DNA of 19,551 nucleotides from WYZ-LMO2 sp038731605 (lineage in GTDB: Archaea > Halobacteriota > Archaeoglobi > Archaeoglobales > Archaeoglobaceae). Below the pieces are notes generated by a model. That model saw only the letters and a program-made list of their open reading frames with translations. It was not told the DNA's origin and did not search any database. The DNA is taken from NCBI GenBank assembly GCA_038731605.1, contig JAVYQP010000013.1, positions 1 through 19,551 on the forward strand. Reading direction: 5' to 3'. Position 1 is the stretch's first letter, and each line of letters opens with the position of its first letter. The position numbers were made by a program, and so were the translations under genes. This document shows, one piece after another, positions 1 to 7,029 of the stretch.

Positions 1-811
1 GGTCTGTGACTTCCCTCGCAAGCGTCAGCTGGATTCTGCTCCCGTCTGGCATCGTCGCATCCACCATCGGCTCTGCGATGCTCAAGTGCTTCCCGCACTT
101 CTGAGCTAAGTTCACAACGAACGAGTCAAGCTCGTTCTCGTCCTCGAAGACGATGTTCGTTCTTAAGTTGGTGTATGAGCGATGGAATACGTATAGGGGT
201 TTCCTGTAGCCGTTGCACGAGATGTCTTCGAGCATTCTGTCCTTCATAAGCGGGGTTATCTTTCCATAGGCGATGAGGTCTCGCTGTAGGTAGTAGAATA
301 TCTTCGCATACCCCTTCTCATCGAGGTCGATGCCAATTTCGTTCAAAACCTTCGCATACACGTCCTTGAGAATTGTCTCCTTGTCTACTCCGTCTGAAGC
401 AGTTATCTTTTCGAGCTCTTCCCTTATAAGCAAATACGTCTGCGCATAAACTTCGGTTTCATACGGCGAGAGCCTTGGCTCGACCACAACGTATCTATAA
501 TCCTGCTCTTCCTCGTTGAAGAGGATGAAGACCTTGCAGAAGTGCTCCTCGATCCAATACTCTTCAACGACTTTCCAACCCGATGGTGGTGTGAACTCAA
601 TCAAAGAGCCATGGATCTCCGGCTTGTATTCCTTGACGACTTCCCTGAAAACTTTCTTCTCCTTCTTCGTCCTTAAAAGCGCCCTTCTTTTCTTCGCCTC
701 CCTTATTGCCTCAATCGCCTCCTCTTCGAATTTCTCAAGCTTTTCCTCACGCTCGGCTTTTTCAAGCTCTTTCGCTTCCTTCTTCAGGATCGCTATTGGA
801 AGTCTTGGCAT
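1..811 (-). CDS. Type II/IV secretion system ATPase (GspE/PilB/FlaI-like), N-terminal part
   Basis: The reading frame is open for 270 codons from an ATG at 811 to the left edge, so the C-terminal half, including the Walker A and B motifs, lies outside the window. Residues 1-60 are a highly charged Lys/Glu stretch, probably helical. Further on come YGKITPLMKDRMLEDISCNG and then AEPMVDATMPDGSRIQLTL near the cut. Both match the N-terminal domain of archaeal secretion ATPases of the GspE/PilB/FlaI superfamily, where they precede the RecA-like ATPase core. Such ATPases power assembly of archaeal type IV pili, archaella or related secretion machines at the cytoplasmic membrane, usually with a TadC/FlaJ-like membrane partner, which might lie just beyond the edge. 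The gene sits 39 bp downstream of the deaminase gene on the same strand, but a TATA-like core about 26 nt before the ATG and an inverted repeat at the start suggest its own control. Family assignment is good; the exact system is unknown. Confidence 0.85.
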   Translation of the reverse strand, partial: MPRLPIAILKKEAKELEKAEREEKLEKFEEEAIEAIREAKKRRALLRTKKEKKVFREVVKEYKPEIHGSLIEFTPPSGWKVVEEYWIEEHFCKVFILFNEEEQDYRYVVVEPRLSPYETEVYAQTYLLIREELEKITASDGVDKETILKDVYAKVLNEIGIDLDEKGYAKIFYYLQRDLIAYGKITPLMKDRMLEDISCNGYRKPLYVFHRSYTNLRTNIVFEDENELDSFVVNLAQKCGKHLSIAEPMVDATMPDGSRIQLTLAREVTD

Positions 812-829
812 TGACAAATATTGTGTCAA
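811..829. promoter_or_regulatory. Inverted repeat at the start of the secretion ATPase gene
   Basis: TTGACA at 811-816 and TGTCAA at 824-829 are perfect inverted arms of 6 bp around a 7-nt AT-rich spacer. The repeat covers the ATG at 811 and lies just downstream of a TATA-like core at 835-841 on the minus strand. That is a suitable place for a repressor to block transcription start. The operator role is inference; the repeat is seen directly. Confidence 0.45.
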
Positions 830-834
830 AGGGG

Positions 835-841
835 TAATTAA
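835..841 (-). promoter_or_regulatory. TATA-like core for the secretion ATPase gene
   Basis: On the minus strand this reads TTAATTA. Its centre lies about 26 nt upstream of the ATG at 811, the distance expected between an archaeal TATA box and the transcription start, so the mRNA may begin at or next to the start codon (leaderless). Confidence 0.45.
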
Positions 842-850
842 GCTTTTTCA

Positions 851-2101
851 TTATAATAACAACGTTTTTGCAACCTCGAGCATTTTGTCCATCACTTTCT
901 CCTCGTCGACAAAAACCGTCTGTCTGTCTTCGACGACGATCTTGCCGTCCACGATTGTATCCCTCACCTCGCAACCCAACGTTGCGAAGACGATCGAGTT
1001 CGTGAAGTCGTAAAATGGAGCGTGGTTGGATTTGAGCTCCAAGACCACGAGATCCGCAAGCTTCCCCTGCGCTATTCTACCTCCTTCGATCTTATACGCT
1101 CTGTAACCGTTTTCGCTTGCCATCTGGATGAATTTTTGCGGTGGGATAAATTTTCTGCGAAGCTGTTGCATCAGCACCGCACTCCTAATTTCTACGAACG
1201 GGTTGAGCAAGTTGTTGCTCGCAGCACCATCGGTGCCTATCGCAACGTTCACACCTTTTTCCACCATTTCCGCTATTTTTGCGATTCCAGAAGACAGCTT
1301 CAGATTGCTCGAAGGACAATGGGCAACGCTTACGCCTTTTTCAGCAAGAATTCCCATCTCCTCATCGCTGACCCATACGCAGTGGGCAAGGATGGTTTTT
1401 TCATCGAGAAAGCCAATCGAATCCAAGAACGATATCGGTGTCTTTCCAAACCTTTTCTTCGACTCTCTAACTTCCCAAAGAGTCTCAGAAGCGTGGATGT
1501 GCTTCAAAAGCCCTTTTTGCTTTGCAAATTCGTTCACCTTCTTTAAAAAATCCGCAGAACAAGTGTATATTGCATGGGGAGTCAACATGGTCTTTACTCT
1601 CTCCTTTCCCTCCCAGTTCTCGATGAAGTTCGTCGCTATCTTCAACTCCTCCTCTCCCCTTTCCGGGATTCCACGATCTGCCATCCCATAGCCAAGAACA
1701 GCTCTTATCCCGGTATCTTGCACCGCTTTCGCAACGCTGTCCATGTGGATATACATGTCCGCAAAGCACGTGTATCCGTGTTTGAGCATTTCAACGCAAG
1801 CAATCATCGCTCCCCAGTAAATAGAAGTTTCGTTGAGCTTTGCTTCAATCTTCCAGACTTTTTCAAGCCATTCTTGTAAAGGCAGAGCTTCAGCATAGCC
1901 ACGAAGCAAAGTCATCGCCGAATGCGTGTGTGCGTTGAAGAAACCCGGCAAAACAAGGCAGTCTTTTGCATTTATCTCCTCCTCTCCCCTTAACTTCTCT
2001 TTCGAGACAGAAGCGATTCTATTGCCCTCTATCCCGACGTTGCACTCCACAAATCTGTCATCGATAAAGCAGAGACCGTTTTTTATCACAAGATCAAACA
2101 T
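851..2101 (-). CDS. mtaD: Amidohydrolase: MTA/SAH/5'-deoxyadenosine deaminase family
   Basis: This 416-residue protein is a full-length cytoplasmic metal-dependent amidohydrolase of the TrzN/SsnA group. Visible metal and catalytic residues are H58-T-H60 (in NAHTHSAMTLLRG), H201/H203 with E206 (KHIHASE), H240 (ILAHC) and D291 (IGTDGAASNN). This set is typical of 5'-methylthioadenosine/S-adenosylhomocysteine deaminase. Archaeal relatives (the DadD type described in methanogens) deaminate 5'-deoxyadenosine, SAH and MTA to the inosine forms, which recycles products of radical SAM and methyltransfer reactions. Two radical SAM enzymes are encoded about 2 kb away, which makes that role plausible but does not prove it. 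The ATG at 2101 has no Shine-Dalgarno sequence; a TATA-like core lies about 25 nt upstream, so leaderless translation is likely. The gene is divergent from iorA. Exact substrate preference cannot be read from the sequence. Confidence 0.88.
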   Translation of the reverse strand: MFDLVIKNGLCFIDDRFVECNVGIEGNRIASVSKEKLRGEEEINAKDCLVLPGFFNAHTHSAMTLLRGYAEALPLQEWLEKVWKIEAKLNETSIYWGAMIACVEMLKHGYTCFADMYIHMDSVAKAVQDTGIRAVLGYGMADRGIPERGEEELKIATNFIENWEGKERVKTMLTPHAIYTCSADFLKKVNEFAKQKGLLKHIHASETLWEVRESKKRFGKTPISFLDSIGFLDEKTILAHCVWVSDEEMGILAEKGVSVAHCPSSNLKLSSGIAKIAEMVEKGVNVAIGTDGAASNNLLNPFVEIRSAVLMQQLRRKFIPPQKFIQMASENGYRAYKIEGGRIAQGKLADLVVLELKSNHAPFYDFTNSIVFATLGCEVRDTIVDGKIVVEDRQTVFVDEEKVMDKMLEVAKTLLL

Positions 2102-2122
2102 GGGAGGAGATCGAAGCAGAAG

Positions 2123-2128
2123 ATTAAA
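2123..2128 (-). promoter_or_regulatory. TATA-like core for the deaminase gene
   Basis: The minus strand reads TTTAAT here, centred about 25 nt upstream of the ATG at 2101. This predicts a leaderless transcript. A CTCCTCCC stretch precedes the ATG and is the opposite of a Shine-Dalgarno sequence. Confidence 0.45.
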
Positions 2129-2152
2129 GGATTTCGGCTCAAAGAGAAAGGG

Positions 2153-2159
2153 TTTTAAT
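2153..2159 (+). promoter_or_regulatory. TATA-like core for iorA
   Basis: TTTTAAT lies 24 nt (centre to A) upstream of the ATG at 2180, with no Shine-Dalgarno sequence between them. This predicts leaderless transcription. Unlike the other divergent pairs in the window, iorA and the deaminase each have a separate TATA core. Confidence 0.45.
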
Positions 2160-2179
2160 CGGCGCTCAACATTGACTCC

Positions 2180-4042
2180 ATGCTCAAGGACGTGATCAGC
2201 GACAAAGAGGGTGAGAAAGTATTTCTCCTCGGCAACGAAGCCATAGCTCGTGGAGCTCTTGAAGCGGGAATAGATGTATGTGCAGCTTATCCCGGGACGC
2301 CTTCTTCGGAAATACTCGATACTTTAAGCAGAGCTTGCCCGTTGCTAAGGGATAAGCTCGAGTTCTACGTGGAATACTCCACGAACGAGAAAGTTGCGCT
2401 CGAGGTTGCAATTGGCGCATCGCTTGCAGGGAAACGAGGAATGGCCTGTATGAAGCACGTCGGTGTAAACGTTGCGAGCGATGCATTGCTAAGCTTTGCC
2501 TACGTTGGCGCTCGTGGAGGCTTTGTTCTCGTCTCCGCAGATGACCCAACGATGCACAGCAGTCAAAACGAGCAAGACAACAGGTGGTATGGAAAGATAG
2601 CGAAGTTGCCAGTAATAGAAGCTTCAAACGTCGGCGAGCTGAAAGAGATAGCGAAGCAGTGCTTTGAGATCTCGGAGAAGTTCTCTTTACCCGTTATTCT
2701 TAGAACCTACACCAGACTCAGCCATGCGAGCGGGATTGTGACGCTTGGAAAGTTGCCGAACAAAAAGCTCGAGAGAGTTTCTTGGAAACGGAGCCCCGAG
2801 ACCGACGTCGTTCTGCCTGCACATGCAAGAAAGCTGAAGTTGGCTTTAAATCGAAAGCTTGCTGAAATCGAAGAATTCTTCAACAAATGGGAGATGAACT
2901 GGATCGAAGATGGAAAGGGAAAAGTTGGAGTTGTAGCGTGTGGTTTAAGCTATAGCTATGTAAAGGAAGCGTTGGCAAATCTGAAAGCGAGCGTTCCAAT
3001 TCTCAAGCTCTCTTCAGCACATCCTTTGCCAAAGAAGCTCGTTGAGAAATTCGTCTCCCAGCTCGATGCGGTGATAGTTGTAGAAGAAGTCGACCCATTC
3101 CTCGAGTTGCACTTGAGAGCTATGGGAATCGAAACCCTTGGGAAGATGAACAACTACTTCCCGATGGACTACGAGTTCAACGCCGGAATAGTCGAGCTCG
3201 GAATTGCAAAAGCTCTTAACCTGAAGCCGAGCATCGAATTCGAAACTGTGATGAAGAACGATGAGCTCAAGAAATTCGCCCCACCAAGACCGCCGGTTCT
3301 CTGCGCTGGCTGTCCGCATACAGCGACTTTCTATGCAATAAGGAGAGTCGTGAACGAGCTCGGAAACGCCTGCTTACCGAGCGACATCGGTTGCTACACT
3401 TTGGGAATTAACAAACCTTTGGAAGCGGTGGACATAACGATCTGCATGGGCGCAAGCGTCGGAGTTGCGAATGGGCTTTCGCACGTTTTGAAGGACAAGA
3501 TAATAGCAACGATTGGAGATTCAACTTTTCTGCACGCAGGAATCCCCGCTTTGATAAACGCTGTCTACAACAACGCAAAGTTCGTGCTCGTTATTCTTGA
3601 CAACTCCACGACTGGAATGACGGGACATCAACCGCACCCTGGAACTGGGATGAGAGCTTGCGGAGAGAAGGGGAAGAGGGTTTTGATCGAAGAAATCGTG
3701 AAGGGTTGCGGAGTCGAGTTCGTTGAAATCGTAAACCCTTACAACGTTCGAAGAACAATTGAGGTGCTTAAAAGAGCGGTGGCGCACGATGGCGTTGCAG
3801 TGGTGATAGCCCGACAGCCTTGCGCAATAATCTGGTCGAGGGAGAGGAGAAGGAAGGGGACAATAGTTCCTCTCACCGTAACGGAAGACTGCGATCTCTG
3901 CATGGAATGCATCAACACTTTTGCATGCCCAGCGCTCGTTTACGATGGGAAAGTTCGGATAGATGAAACGATGTGCGTTGGTTGCGGAGTGTGTGCTCAG
4001 ATATGCAGGAAGGGGGCGATAAAGCGCATCTCAAGGAGCTGA
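2180..4042 (+). CDS. iorA: Indolepyruvate:ferredoxin oxidoreductase, alpha subunit
   Basis: This 620-residue protein is the large TPP- and Fe-S-containing subunit of an oxidoreductase that decarboxylates aryl pyruvates (from Trp, Phe and Tyr) to aryl-acetyl-CoA and reduces ferredoxin. The N-terminal pyrimidine-binding domain carries YPGTPSSE (37-44) and HSSQNEQDNR. The TPP domain carries CAGCPHTATF, and G446-D447 begins the GD...N metal-diphosphate motif that continues to LDNSTTGMTG. The C-terminal ferredoxin-like part has cysteines C571, C574, C577 and C583, then C599, C602, C605 and C609. The last cysteine is followed by Arg-Lys rather than the usual Pro. Length and domain order are normal for IorA. 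The partner gene iorB, commonly adjacent in archaea, is not in this window. The ATG at 2180 is favoured by the TATA core 24 nt upstream. Probable role: fermentation of aromatic amino acids, or the reverse carboxylation. Confidence 0.93.
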   Translation: MLKDVISDKEGEKVFLLGNEAIARGALEAGIDVCAAYPGTPSSEILDTLSRACPLLRDKLEFYVEYSTNEKVALEVAIGASLAGKRGMACMKHVGVNVASDALLSFAYVGARGGFVLVSADDPTMHSSQNEQDNRWYGKIAKLPVIEASNVGELKEIAKQCFEISEKFSLPVILRTYTRLSHASGIVTLGKLPNKKLERVSWKRSPETDVVLPAHARKLKLALNRKLAEIEEFFNKWEMNWIEDGKGKVGVVACGLSYSYVKEALANLKASVPILKLSSAHPLPKKLVEKFVSQLDAVIVVEEVDPFLELHLRAMGIETLGKMNNYFPMDYEFNAGIVELGIAKALNLKPSIEFETVMKNDELKKFAPPRPPVLCAGCPHTATFYAIRRVVNELGNACLPSDIGCYTLGINKPLEAVDITICMGASVGVANGLSHVLKDKIIATIGDSTFLHAGIPALINAVYNNAKFVLVILDNSTTGMTGHQPHPGTGMRACGEKGKRVLIEEIVKGCGVEFVEIVNPYNVRRTIEVLKRAVAHDGVAVVIARQPCAIIWSRERRRKGTIVPLTVTEDCDLCMECINTFACPALVYDGKVRIDETMCVGCGVCAQICRKGAIKRISRS

Positions 4043-4209
4043 GCTGGAAGATTTCGGTTAGCTCGGCAACGATCTCTGTGTTTTTCGTCAGCCTCATAGC
4101 TTTCTATCTCTCCAACCTCGGCTGGAAATCCTTTTTGCTGGCTTTTATCTGCGCAATCGCCACATTCTTTTTGACGAGAAAAGCGATGCAGAGAAACCTT
4201 TGGCGCTAA
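4003..4209 (+). CDS. Possible small membrane protein with two transmembrane helices
   Basis: This 68-codon frame from the ATG at 4003 overlaps the last 40 bases of iorA in another frame and ends with TAA at 4207-4209. After a short polar head come two hydrophobic segments, roughly residues 16-35 (ISVSSATISVFFVSLIAFYL) and 39-58, separated by a short turn, then a basic tail (LTRKAMQRNLWR). Most of the frame lies in a gap that no other gene explains, and its stop overlaps the stop of the convergent radical SAM gene. No Shine-Dalgarno sequence is visible; GTG at 3991 or ATG at 3973 are in-frame alternatives further inside iorA. I do not recognise a family. The basic tail suggests a cytoplasmic C-terminus. 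A chance hydrophobic frame cannot be excluded. Confidence 0.5.
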   Translation: MQEGGDKAHLKELSWKISVSSATISVFFVSLIAFYLSNLGWKSFLLAFICAIATFFLTRKAMQRNLWR

Positions 4210-5558
4210 GCCTTTATCACCTTCTTCAAAACTTTGAGGATTAGAAGCAAATGCCCTTTTCTTATCTCCCGAAGCAGGAACTTCGGTCTTAGATAAAATC
4301 TGACGTAGCATTTCCTTAAGAACTTCGAAAGCTCCCTTTCAGAGACCTGAGTTTTGAGCACAGGCTTCCCAGCGGTGTATTTTTCGTAATCTTCGCTCAA
4401 AAGAGCTCCGCTCTCTTTCGCCTCATCGTAGATCTCCGTTCCGGGGTAGGGAGTTAGGATCGAGAACTGCGCATAGTCTGGGTCGAGCTTTATCGCAAAT
4501 TTGAGCGTCTCTTCCATTTCCTTCCTCGTTTCAATAGGCGCTCCGATTATGAAAGAACAGACCGTAGAGATCCCGACTTCCTTCGTTGTCTTTACCACTT
4601 CCATAGCCTTCTCAAGTGATATCTTCTTGCGGTAGTAGTCAAGGACTCTTTTGCTCGCAGATTCGATGCCGTAATAGATTGCGGTGCATCCCGCTGACTT
4701 CATCGTTTTCAGCAGTTCCGCATCGATTGTGTCGATTCTCGACGAGCAACTCCAAGTGACGCTTAATCCTCGCTCCTTTATCTCCCTGCAGATCTCCTCA
4801 ACCCTCTTTTTCTTCAGCGTAAATGTGTCGTCCCCAAAGGCTATGTGCTTCGTGTTCCATTTTTCAACGAGCCACTCCATTTCGTCGACCACGTTCTTAG
4901 CGCTTCTCGCACGAAACTTTTTCCCTAAGAAGAGCGAGGAACTGCAGTATCTACAAGCAAATGGGCAACCTCGGGAAGTGATCATCGGAAATTCCGTTAG
5001 TTTTCTCCCGAAAACAGAATACTTCTCGAGAGGCATCAAGTCAAATGCTGGAAAAGGCAACGAATCGAGGTCCTCGATGAACCCTCTCGGCTCGTTCTTC
5101 CTAATTTTTCCCTCTTCCTTGTAGTAGACTCCCCTAACTCCTTCCAAACTCTTTCCCGATTCAATCCTTTCCGCAAGTTCGACAACCGTCTTTTCGCCTT
5201 CCCCGATGCAAACCGCATCTACGAACTCGTTTTCCATCGCTTTTTCTGGCTGAAAAGTGACGTGAACACCGCCAAGGATAACGAAGATTTCTGGAAACGC
5301 CTCCTTTATTCTCTTCGCATAGCTAAGTGCGGACTTGAAGGTAGGAGTCGTGGACGTGATGCCAACGATGAGCGAGTCCTTGACCTTCTTTAGCAATTCG
5401 CCAACGCTCAGATTTTCAACGAGGTCGTCGATGATTCTGACTTTAAAACCAGCTTCACGCAGAACCGACGCCAAATAACCAAGACCGAGCGGAGGAGTCG
5501 TGATCTCGAGTTTTTTAACCACCTCCACGCTTGCATTTGGGTTTATCAAAGTGATCAT
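4206..5558 (-). CDS. B12-binding-domain radical SAM protein (BchE-like class)
   Basis: This 450-residue protein has an N-terminal cobalamin-binding Rossmann-type domain (about 1-140) with TTPPLGLGYLASVL, ILGGVHVTFQPE and CIGEGE. The radical SAM domain carries the [4Fe-4S] ligands C198, C202 and C205 in SRGCPFACRYC, followed by a helical C-terminal region. The DxHxxG motif of classical B12 domains is not evident, as is usual for BchE-like enzymes. Family members are methyltransferases, cyclases or ring-rearranging enzymes in cofactor, lipid or natural product synthesis; the substrate here cannot be told. Its ATG overlaps the TGA of the upstream SPASM radical SAM gene (ATGA, 5555-5558), so the two are translationally coupled and probably act in one pathway. 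The stop overlaps that of the convergent small membrane frame. Confidence 0.88.
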   Translation of the reverse strand: MITLINPNASVEVVKKLEITTPPLGLGYLASVLREAGFKVRIIDDLVENLSVGELLKKVKDSLIVGITSTTPTFKSALSYAKRIKEAFPEIFVILGGVHVTFQPEKAMENEFVDAVCIGEGEKTVVELAERIESGKSLEGVRGVYYKEEGKIRKNEPRGFIEDLDSLPFPAFDLMPLEKYSVFGRKLTEFPMITSRGCPFACRYCSSSLFLGKKFRARSAKNVVDEMEWLVEKWNTKHIAFGDDTFTLKKKRVEEICREIKERGLSVTWSCSSRIDTIDAELLKTMKSAGCTAIYYGIESASKRVLDYYRKKISLEKAMEVVKTTKEVGISTVCSFIIGAPIETRKEMEETLKFAIKLDPDYAQFSILTPYPGTEIYDEAKESGALLSEDYEKYTAGKPVLKTQVSERELSKFLRKCYVRFYLRPKFLLREIRKGHLLLILKVLKKVIKA

Positions 5559-6952
5559 ACAACTACTTTAGCTATCTCTCTCCAAAGGGCTTTGTTCCTT
5601 ATGCAACCCGGATCCGGCTTTAGATAGTTCCCGAAGTAGTTGTAAGCTCTCGCCCTACATCCTCCGCACACGTAACGATAGTCGCAGTTCCCACAGCCTT
5701 CTAACTTGTCCTTGTTTCTCAAATCCTCGAAAACCTCGTTCTTCTTCCAAAGCTCTTCTAAGTCGTCGACACGCACATTGCCTACTACGAGTGGGAAGAA
5801 GACGCAGGGAGTTATGTCTCCATTTGCCTTTATTGCGAAGTAGAATCTGCCCGCTCCACAGCCACCTATGAACTCTGCAAGCTCTCTGAATCTGTTTCCA
5901 GCGTTCACGTTGTAGAAATGCGTCGGTATAATTCCGCCTGCGCATTGGAGTGCTACTCGAGCAAACTGCGGGGCGGTGGAAAGGAGGCTTATGTTCGAGT
6001 TGAAGTTCTTCTCGTAGAGCATTCTGAGGAGTTTTTCTCTCTCCTCGGGCGTTATGTCTGCGCTGACGATTTCTCTGCCACGACCCGTGGGGATGAAGTT
6101 GTAGTGCATGAACCAGTTCACGCCGAGTTCTTCGCAGATCCTTATCACCTCTGGGACATCGTTGTAGTTAAACTTCGTCACCGTCATCGAAACGTTAACG
6201 AAGAAACCATGCTTCACAGCGTTCTTTATCCCCTCAATCGTCCTGTCGAACACCCCTTTAATCCCACGGAAAGAGTCATGCGTCTCCCTTGTTCCATCCA
6301 AACTTATCTGCAAGTAGCTTACACCATTTTCTTTCAGCTTTTTTGCCATCTCCTCAGTTATAAGGGTTCCATTTGTTGCAATCGCTACGTAAATCCCTTT
6401 TTCCGATGCGAACCTCGTTAGCTCGAATATGTCCTTTCTAACCAACGGCTCTCCGCCAGAGAATGCGATTATCGAAACTCCAAGCCTATCCAAAGCTTCA
6501 ATCGTCTCTATCGCCTCTTCAGTAGTTAGCTCATCCTTCAACGCCTTTCCTGCGGTCGCATAGCAATGCTTACACCGCAGATTGCACGCATACGTTACAT
6601 CCCAAACTACTTGAAAAGGAGCACCCGGAACAAAAGGTTTCCGCACTCCGAACTCCGCAAGCCCCTTCACAACGCTCGCAAGCCCTTTTCTCCAGTATGG
6701 ATCTTTGAACTTCGCTTTAATCTCTTCAGGGGTTGCGTTAAAGGTGTCCGCACCTTTCATCAGGATCGGTTCGATCAACTTCTCAGCGGTTTTGCATTTC
6801 CAGCAAGCGTCTTCCCGAGCGCCAACAAATAACTCAAGCGCAACTTCAATTCTGTTCTTCCTGCAGTCTTCGCAATAGCCTGTGAACTGTTTTAAAGCAA
6901 GCCTTGTGACCGGGTTAATGAAGTGTGAGAACATCGTAACCTTGTCGAGCAT
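5555..6952 (-). CDS. Radical SAM/SPASM protein with an N-terminal four-Cys motif
   Basis: The frame is open from ATG 7009 (484 residues), but I prefer the ATG at 6952 (465 residues): a TATA-like core at 6974-6979 lies 25 nt upstream of it, and the 7009 start falls inside an inverted repeat. Numbering from 6952, an N-terminal extension has paired cysteines C27/C30 and C50/C53, probably a metal site. The radical SAM core has C123, C127 and C130 (TYACNLRCKHCYA) and the GGEP motif near 167. A C-terminal SPASM domain has about seven cysteines (GGCGAG, TPC, EGCGNC, YVCGGC, DPGC) for auxiliary Fe-S clusters. SPASM enzymes modify peptides or tetrapyrroles (relatives include AhbC/AhbD and NirJ of haem synthesis). 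The extension is not typical of the haem enzymes I know, so function is left open. The gene heads a two-gene operon and faces a winged-helix regulator. Confidence 0.85.
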   Translation of the reverse strand: MLDKVTMFSHFINPVTRLALKQFTGYCEDCRKNRIEVALELFVGAREDACWKCKTAEKLIEPILMKGADTFNATPEEIKAKFKDPYWRKGLASVVKGLAEFGVRKPFVPGAPFQVVWDVTYACNLRCKHCYATAGKALKDELTTEEAIETIEALDRLGVSIIAFSGGEPLVRKDIFELTRFASEKGIYVAIATNGTLITEEMAKKLKENGVSYLQISLDGTRETHDSFRGIKGVFDRTIEGIKNAVKHGFFVNVSMTVTKFNYNDVPEVIRICEELGVNWFMHYNFIPTGRGREIVSADITPEEREKLLRMLYEKNFNSNISLLSTAPQFARVALQCAGGIIPTHFYNVNAGNRFRELAEFIGGCGAGRFYFAIKANGDITPCVFFPLVVGNVRVDDLEELWKKNEVFEDLRNKDKLEGCGNCDYRYVCGGCRARAYNYFGNYLKPDPGCIRNKALWREIAKVVV

Positions 6953-6973
6953 GGTAATTACACTTTCACAATG

Positions 6974-6979
6974 TTTAAA
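6974..6979. promoter_or_regulatory. Shared TATA-like core between the radical SAM operon and the winged-helix gene
   Basis: TTTAAA reads the same on both strands. On the minus strand its centre is 25 nt from the ATG at 6952, which predicts a leaderless mRNA. On the plus strand initiation would fall near 7001-7004, inside the inverted repeat, leaving a leader of about 27 nt with a Shine-Dalgarno sequence (AGAGGTGA, 7018-7025) before the ATG at 7030. Confidence 0.5.
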
Positions 6980-6989
6980 TATCTTACGA

Positions 6990-7017
6990 ACTCGGGAGTT
7001 CATACCCATGAACGAGT
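6990..7017. promoter_or_regulatory. Inverted repeat, candidate operator of the winged-helix regulator
   Basis: GTTCAT at 6998-7003 and ATGAAC at 7008-7013 form perfect 6-bp arms around ACCC. Outer arms ACTC (6990-6993) and GAGT (7014-7017) extend the symmetry, with four unpaired bases on the left. It lies 13 bp upstream of the regulator ATG and over the predicted plus-strand transcription start, which suits autoregulation. It is also just upstream of the minus-strand TATA core, where it could affect the radical SAM operon. Confidence 0.55.
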
Positions 7018-7029
7018 AGAGGTGAACGG

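Noticed and set aside
516..1013. Open frame of 165 codons on the plus strand
   Set aside because: It is Ser/Phe-rich antisense to the secretion ATPase and the deaminase and has no family features; a shadow of real genes.
1022..1691. Two overlapping plus-strand frames of 174 and 187 codons
   Set aside because: Both lie wholly opposite the deaminase gene, whose catalytic motifs are intact; antisense shadows.
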